Shown: one piece after another, positions 58,158-64,000 of the stretch
Layout of the letters: each line of letters opens with the position of its first letter
Numbering within the stretch: the first letter of the stretch is position 1
From: Chlorops oryzae
Taxonomy: Eukaryota; Arthropoda; Insecta; Diptera; Chloropidae
Reading direction: 5' to 3'
Length of the DNA stretch: 64,000 nt
Assembly: GCA_020466095.1 (NCBI GenBank)
Contig: CM035806.1
Coordinates: 148,793,167-148,857,166, forward strand
Notes under the pieces: generated by a model
Told to the model about the DNA's origin: nothing
The model's database searches: none
Seen by the model: only the letters and a program-made list of their open reading frames with translations
Made by a program: the position numbers and the translations under genes

Positions 58158-61010
58158 TCCATGGCCAATTATGCACCACGACAACGACAACGATGACGGC
58201 GACGAAGGCGACGACGACGACAGACGACGACGATGGCGATGAGGATGAGGATGAGGATCACACGAGTTGAGTGGGTAATTCGTTAAGACTGCAATTGGGC
58301 TTGACTTTGGGAAAAGAAGTTCGTGTTCGTTTGTGCAGACTCAAATTCGTATCCAATTCCATTTGATTGTTTTTTTTTTTTTTTTTTAGTTTACCGATAC
58401 ACGTCAAAGCTCAGTTTCGCGTACAGCAGCAGCTTCATCATCCAATTCATTTGCTGTGTGGCTGCTCGGAGCTAAGGCTCGGAGGACGTATTCGACTAAC
58501 ACACAAGAGACCGATCCTCAACTACGATCCAAGAATGGTCTGTCCTTCACACGGCCGATTGCAATGTTGCATTATTGTCTGCGCAATGTGCAATACGCAG
58601 GCGCATATTCTTGTTTTGTTGTTGTTGTTTTTTTTTTTTTTTTTTTTTCTTTTCTTCATTTATCGAAAAATTGTTTTAAATTATTTTTGCGCGATTTACT
58701 TTATTTCGGCGAGTGCTATCAGGCGCCAGGCTGAGGCGTGATCGTGTCAATTCCCGAATTGCCATTGTGCCATGCAGACAGACACACAGACAAACAGTCA
58801 GACGGACAGTTGGACAGACATAATGTGCACTGAATGGGCTGTTTGGACTTCTTTTTTGCACGCTTCAGCTTAACTGGAATTTTAAACGGACGTGCGTTCT
58901 GTCAAGAAGAACAATCCGGCTAAGGATTGAACGGACGAGTGAACGGGAAGCGACGTTCATCCTCTGTCGCACTCTAACGTCATCGTGTCCATTCGTCCAT
59001 TGTGGTCGTCTGTGCCATGCTTATGATGGAATCGATTCGTAGCTAAACAATCTCAATCTGACAATGGCAAGGCAATTGCATTTCTTTCACTTACTAGTCT
59101 TAGTCTCTTTAATTTATGTCGACTCCTCCGGGCGTGATTATTACATAGTCAGTGATTGGTCGTCGTACAATTTTATGGTTGAGAAATAGATAAAGATACT
59201 TTTAAGGGTTCGGATTCAAACATTTAGATAACGTATGAAAGTCCGCAATTTTTTAAGTTAGCTTGTGGTCACGCTCAGGTCAAGATTTCGTTTCCTTGGC
59301 CAACCTGAACATAAAAGACTGAAAGAAAAAATTAGAAAATAAAAGGAAGCTACTATCATTGCTAGGAAGCTATCGAAGCTATTAGGAGCCCGCTCTTCTG
59401 AAAACAAAAATGAAGACAAAAAAAAAACAGCCCTTTATTTGCGAAGGTATTTCTTGGTAATTAGAGTCCCTTCCCTAAGCCCGGGGCTGGAGAGACACAC
59501 AATACTTAAAGAAGAATCTCAAGGAAAGTTATAATTGAGATGAGTTCTTTATCACCATCCACTTTTTCGTATTTTGTCACTCTTTCTTTTGTTCTCCTTA
59601 AGTAGGTTTTATTTATTTTTTCTGCTGCTTCTTATTCTTCTCCTCATTATTCTTTTCATCTTTTTGCTTTGACGTCTCTTCGTTCTTCCGTCTTCACCTT
59701 CCTCTTTCTGGTTCTTCATCACCTACTTGTTATCTTTCTTCTCCTCTTCTTCCTCTTCCTCCTCTTCCTGCTCTTCCTCCTCTTCCTGCTATTCCTGCTA
59801 TTCCTCCTCTTCCTCCTCTTCCTGCTCTTTCTGCTCTTCCTCCTCCTCCTTATCTTCCTCCTCTTACTCCTCTTCCTCCTCTTATCCTCCTCTTATCCTC
59901 CTCTTATCCTCCTCTTATCCTCCTCTTATCCTCCTCTTATCCTCCTCTTATCCTCCTCTTATCCTCCTCTTATCCTCCTCTTATCCTCCTCTTATCCTCC
60001 TCTTATCCTCCTCTTATCCTCCTCTTATCCTCCTCTTATCCTCCTCTTATCCTCCTCTTATCCTCCTCTTATCCTCCTCTTATCCTCCTCTTATCCTCCT
60101 CTTATCCTCCTCTTATCCTCCTCTTATCCTCTCTTATCCCTCTTATCCTCCTCTTATCCTCCTCTTATCCTCCTCTTATCCTTCTCTTATCCTCCTCTTA
60201 TCCTCCTCTTATCCTCCTCTTATCCTCCTCTTATCCTCCTCTTATCCTCCTCTTATCCTCCTCTTATCCTCCTCTTATCCTCCTCTTATCCTCCTCTTAT
60301 CCTCCTCTTATCCTCCTCTTATCCTCCTCTTATCCTCCTCTTATCCTCCTCTTATCCTCCTCTTATCCTCCTCTTATCCTCCTCTTATCCTCCTCTTATC
60401 CTCCTCTTATCCTCCTCTTATCCTCCTCTTATCCTCCTCTTATCCTCCTCTTATCCTCCTCTTATCCTCCTCTTATCCTCTCTTATCCTCCTCTTATCCT
60501 CCTCTTAGTCTCCTTCTCCTCCTGAGTCCTCTTCTCTTCATCTTTATCATGCCCATCTTCCTCCTCCTACCATATCTCCTTTTTCTTGAATTGTCTTCTT
60601 CTACTTCTCTTCATCTTTTGCATTTACCTCACTTATGGTCCCATTTGTCCCGCATACATATTTCTCCTAATATTTAATAACTCAAACCGTCTTAAAAATG
60701 CTCACTATTTTTGCAATTCCATATTGTATAAGATCGAGGAGCTGAAATACTTATGATGTGAAAATGTTTCAATTATTCTTACATCACGATTTAGGCACGA
60801 GATTTCTAATTAAATTGAAATCTGATTGACTCTCCAATAAACGTATCGATGAAAATTTTATATGAAGATTTTGTAATGCTAAGTTCTCCATGCTGCTGCT
60901 GCTGCAACAGAAGGATGGATGTCTGTATGCAAATAATGATGGAGCTTTACGAGTATTTCTGAAAAGCATTCAACTGCATTCGTTTACGCATGCAGGCGGC
61001 ATACATACAT
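58158..61010. repeat. 2.85-kb tandem duplication, copy 1
   Basis: Starts TCCATGGCCAATTATGCACC and ends GGCGGCATACATACAT, directly abutting copy 2. It contains GACGAC repeats, a T run, about 1 kb of unique DNA and the 11-bp minisatellite. No gene recognised inside. Confidence 0.92.
59876..60505. repeat. 11-bp minisatellite (TCCTCCTCTTA), array 1
   Basis: More than 50 near-perfect copies of an 11-bp pyrimidine-rich unit, preceded by a degenerate CTTCCTCCT zone. All purines are on the minus strand apart from one A per unit. Long Leu/Ser/Tyr/Pro frames across it are artefacts. Confidence 0.95.
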
Positions 61011-63804
61011 TCCATGGCCAATTATGCACCACGACAACGACAACGATGACGGCGACGAAGCGACGACGACGAGACGAGAGCGATGAGGATGAGGATGAGG
61101 ATCACACGAGTTGAGTGGGTAATTCGTTAAGACTGCAATTGGGCTTGACTTTGGAAAAGAAGTTCGTGTTCGTTTGTGCAGACTCAAATTCGTATCCAAT
61201 TCCATTTGATTGTTTTTTTTTTTTAGTTTACCGATACACGTCAAAGCTCAGTTTCGCGTACAGCAGCAGCTTCATCATCCAATTCATTTGCTGTGTGGCT
61301 GCTCGGAGCTAAGGCTCGGAGGACGTATTCGACTAACACACAAGAGACCGATCCTCAACTACGATCCAAGAATGGTCTGTCCTTCACACGGCCGATTGCA
61401 ATGTTGCATTATTGTCTGCGCAATGTGCAATACGCAGGCGCATATTCTTGTTTGTTGTATTTTTTTTTTTTTTCTTTTCTTCATTTATCGAAAAATTGTT
61501 TTAAATTATTTTTGCGCGATTTACTTTATTTCGGCGAGTGCTATCAGGCGCCAGGCTGAGGCGTGATCGTGTCAATTCCCGAATTGCCATTGTGCCATGC
61601 AGACAGACACACAGACAAACAGTCAGACGGACAGTTGGACAGACATAATGTGCACTGAATGGGCTGTTTGGACTTCTTTTTTGCACGCTTCAGCTTAACT
61701 GGAATTTTAAACGGACGTGCGTTCTGTCAAGAAGACAATCCGGCTAAGGATAACGGACGGTGAACGGGAAGCGACGTTCATCCTCTGTCGCACTCTAACG
61801 TCATCGTGTCCATTCGTCCATTGTGGTCGTCTGTGCCATGCTTATGATGGAATCGATTCGTAGCTAAACAATCTCAATCTGACAATGGCAAGGCAATTGC
61901 ATTTCTTTCACTTACTAGTCTTAGTCTCTTTAATTTATGTCGACTCCTCCGGGCGTGATTATTACATAGTCAGTGATTGGTCGTCGTACAATTTTATGGT
62001 TGAGAAATAGATAAAGATACTTTTAAGGGTTCGGATTCAAACATTTAGATAACGTATGAAAGTCCGCAATTTTTAAGTTAGCTTGTGGTCACGCTCAGGT
62101 CAAGATTTCGTTTCCTTGGGCAACCTGAACATAAAAGACTGAAAGAAAAAATTAGAAAATAAAAGGAAGCTACTATCATTGCTAGGAAGCTATCGAAGCT
62201 ATTAGGAGCCCGCTCTTCTGAAAACAAAAATGAAGACAAAAAAAAAACATCCCTTTATTTGCGAAGGTATTTCTCGGTAATTAGAGTCCCTTCCCGATGA
62301 CCGGGGCTGGAGAGACACACAATACTTAAAGAAAATCTCAAGGAAAGTTATAATTGAGATGAGTTCTTTATCACCATCCACTTTTTCTTATTTTGTCACT
62401 CTTTCTTTTGTTCTCCTTAAGTAGTTTTGTATTTATTTTTCCTTCTGCTTCTTATTCTTCTCCTCATTATTCTTTTCATCTTTTTGCTTTGACGTCTCTT
62501 CGTTCTTCCGTCTTCACCTTCCTCTTTCTGGTTCTTCATCACCTACTTGTTATCTTTCTTCTCCTCTTCTTCCTCTTCCTCCTCTTCCTGCTCTTCCTCC
62601 TCTTCCTGCTCTTTCTGCTCTTCCTCCTCCTCCTTATCTTCCTCCTTCTCTTCTCCTCTTATCCTCCTCTTATCCTCCTCTTATCCTCCTCTTATCCTCC
62701 TTATCCTCTCTATCCTCCTCTTATCCTCCTCTTATCCTCCTCTTATCCTCCTCTTATCCTCCTCTTATCCTCCTCTTATCCTCCTCTTATCCTCCTCTTA
62801 TCCTCCTCTTATCCTCCTCTTATCCTCCTCTTATCCTCCTCTTATCCTCCTCTTATCCTCCTCTTATCCTCCTCTTATCCTCCTCTTACTCCTCCTCTCT
62901 ATCCTCCTCTTATCCTCCTCTTATCCTCCTCTTATCCTCCTCTTATCCTCCTCTTATCCTCCTCTTATCCTCCTCTTATCCTCCTCTTATCCTCCTCTTA
63001 TCCTCCTCTTATCCTCCTCTTATCCTCCTCTTATCCTCCTCTTATCCTCCTCTTATCCTCCTCTTATCCTCCTCTTATCCTCCTCTTATCCTCCTCTTAT
63101 CCTCCTCTTATCCTCCTCTTATCCTCCTCTTATCCTCCTCTTATCCTCCTCTTATCCTCCTCTTATCCTCCTCTTATCCTCCTCTTATCCTCCTCTTATC
63201 CTCCTCTTATCCTCCTCTTATCCTCCTCTTATCCTCCTCTTATCTCTCTTTCCTCTCTTATCCTCCTCTTATCCCCTCTTATCCTCCTCTTATCCTCCTC
63301 TTAGTCTCCTTCTCCTCTGAGTCCTCTTCTCTTCTCTTTATCATGTCCCATCTTCCTCCTCCTACCATATCTCCTTTTTCTTGAATCGTCTTCTTCTACT
63401 TCTCTTCATCTTTTGCATTTACCTCACTTATGGTCCCATTTGTCCCGCATACATATTTCTCCTAATATTTAATAACTCAAACCGTCTTAAAAATGCTCAC
63501 TATTTTTGCAATTCCATATTGTATAAGATCGAGGAGCTGAAATACTTATGATGTGAAAATGTTTCAATTATTCTTACATCACGATTTAGGCACGAGATTT
63601 CTAATTAAATTGAAATCTGATTGACTCTCCAATAAACGTATCGATGAAAATTTTATATGAAGATTTTGTAATGCTAAGTTCTCCATGCTGCTGCTGCTGC
63701 AACAGAAGGATGGATGTCTGTATGCAAATAATGATGGGCTTTACGAGTATTTCTGAAAAGCATTCAACTGCATTCGTTTACGCATGCAGGCGGCATACAT
63801 ACAT
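61011..63804. repeat. 2.79-kb tandem duplication, copy 2
   Basis: Same order of sequence as copy 1, ending at the same GGCGGCATACATACAT, after which new sequence begins. Differences are few: homopolymer lengths, small indels near 61075 and 61735, and array length. Confidence 0.92.
62650..63305. repeat. 11-bp minisatellite (TCCTCCTCTTA), array 2
   Basis: The same unit in copy 2, with different interruptions (62700-62712, 62886-62900, 63243-63276). This shows the arrays have changed since the duplication, or that consensus errors differ. Confidence 0.95.
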
Positions 63805-64000
63805 GCTTTTGTCAAGCACTGAAAGTGATGTCCTTTCGTGTTGAGAGAAGAACAAGAACATGAAAGGCTTCTTGGACATAAATCAGCTTATTTTTTTAAT
63901 CATTTTTTTTTTTTCATTGCTTTCATAAGCATATACAATGTATGTAGGTATATGTTCATTGCTATGAATATTCGAATATTCGAATATTCGTTCGACGACA
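63805..64000. other. End of window, no gene
   Basis: Unique AT-rich sequence with a GAATATTC palindromic run at 63966-63990. Confidence 0.5.

Noticed and set aside
59669..63320. Long Leu/Ser/Pro/Tyr frames in two registers
   Set aside because: Artefacts of the 11-bp minisatellite; the same stretch is open in two frames at once.

Overview
The window is animal DNA, most likely from a cyclorrhaphan fly. It is AT-rich, has large introns, many microsatellites and short inverted-repeat transposons, and carries dipteran INE-1/mini-me-type elements with a GTCY-like tract. Species is not determinable from sequence alone; a tephritid-like acalyptrate is a guess.

Two protein-coding genes are recognised. 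The first is mirror (mirr), an Iroquois-class TALE homeodomain transcription factor on the minus strand. I assembled it from five exons between 37617 and 13428. Every junction keeps frame and has GT/AG ends, giving a 796-residue protein with an N-terminal motif, a Cys-rich EGF-like motif, a homeodomain and an IRO box. The second is an intronless Aurora B-like kinase (28573-29589, plus strand) nested inside mirr intron 1. About 1.5 kb away lies an inverted second copy (31178-32190, minus) that is intact except for one missing base. The two arms, with their 5' flanks, form a palindrome about 1.75 kb per arm inside the mirr primary transcript.

Layout: 1-3.9 kb has no gene and an 850-bp polypyrimidine tract. 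3.9-12.3 kb is a transposon graveyard: a block of about 3.9 kb present twice, each copy carrying a pogo-like MITE, a second MITE, a non-LTR retrotransposon tail and a 0.9-kb TIR element with two tRNA-like segments. The end of the first copy reads like error-filled consensus. 13.4-37.6 kb is mirr. Intron 3 (15.3-24.2 kb) holds a rearranged triplication of a unique segment, non-LTR ORF2 fragments and INE-1 pieces. 37.6-64 kb is mirr 5' flank with no recognised gene. It contains two TTAA-flanked MITEs, a tandem segmental duplication tied to two kilobase-scale (GATAA)n arrays, one complete INE-1/mini-me insertion with its matching empty site, a 14-bp minisatellite, and a 2.8-kb tandem duplication with an 11-bp minisatellite.

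Several duplications could be biological or could be unmerged haplotypes or long-read consensus errors; this is flagged where it matters. Interior boundaries of degenerate repeats are approximate.
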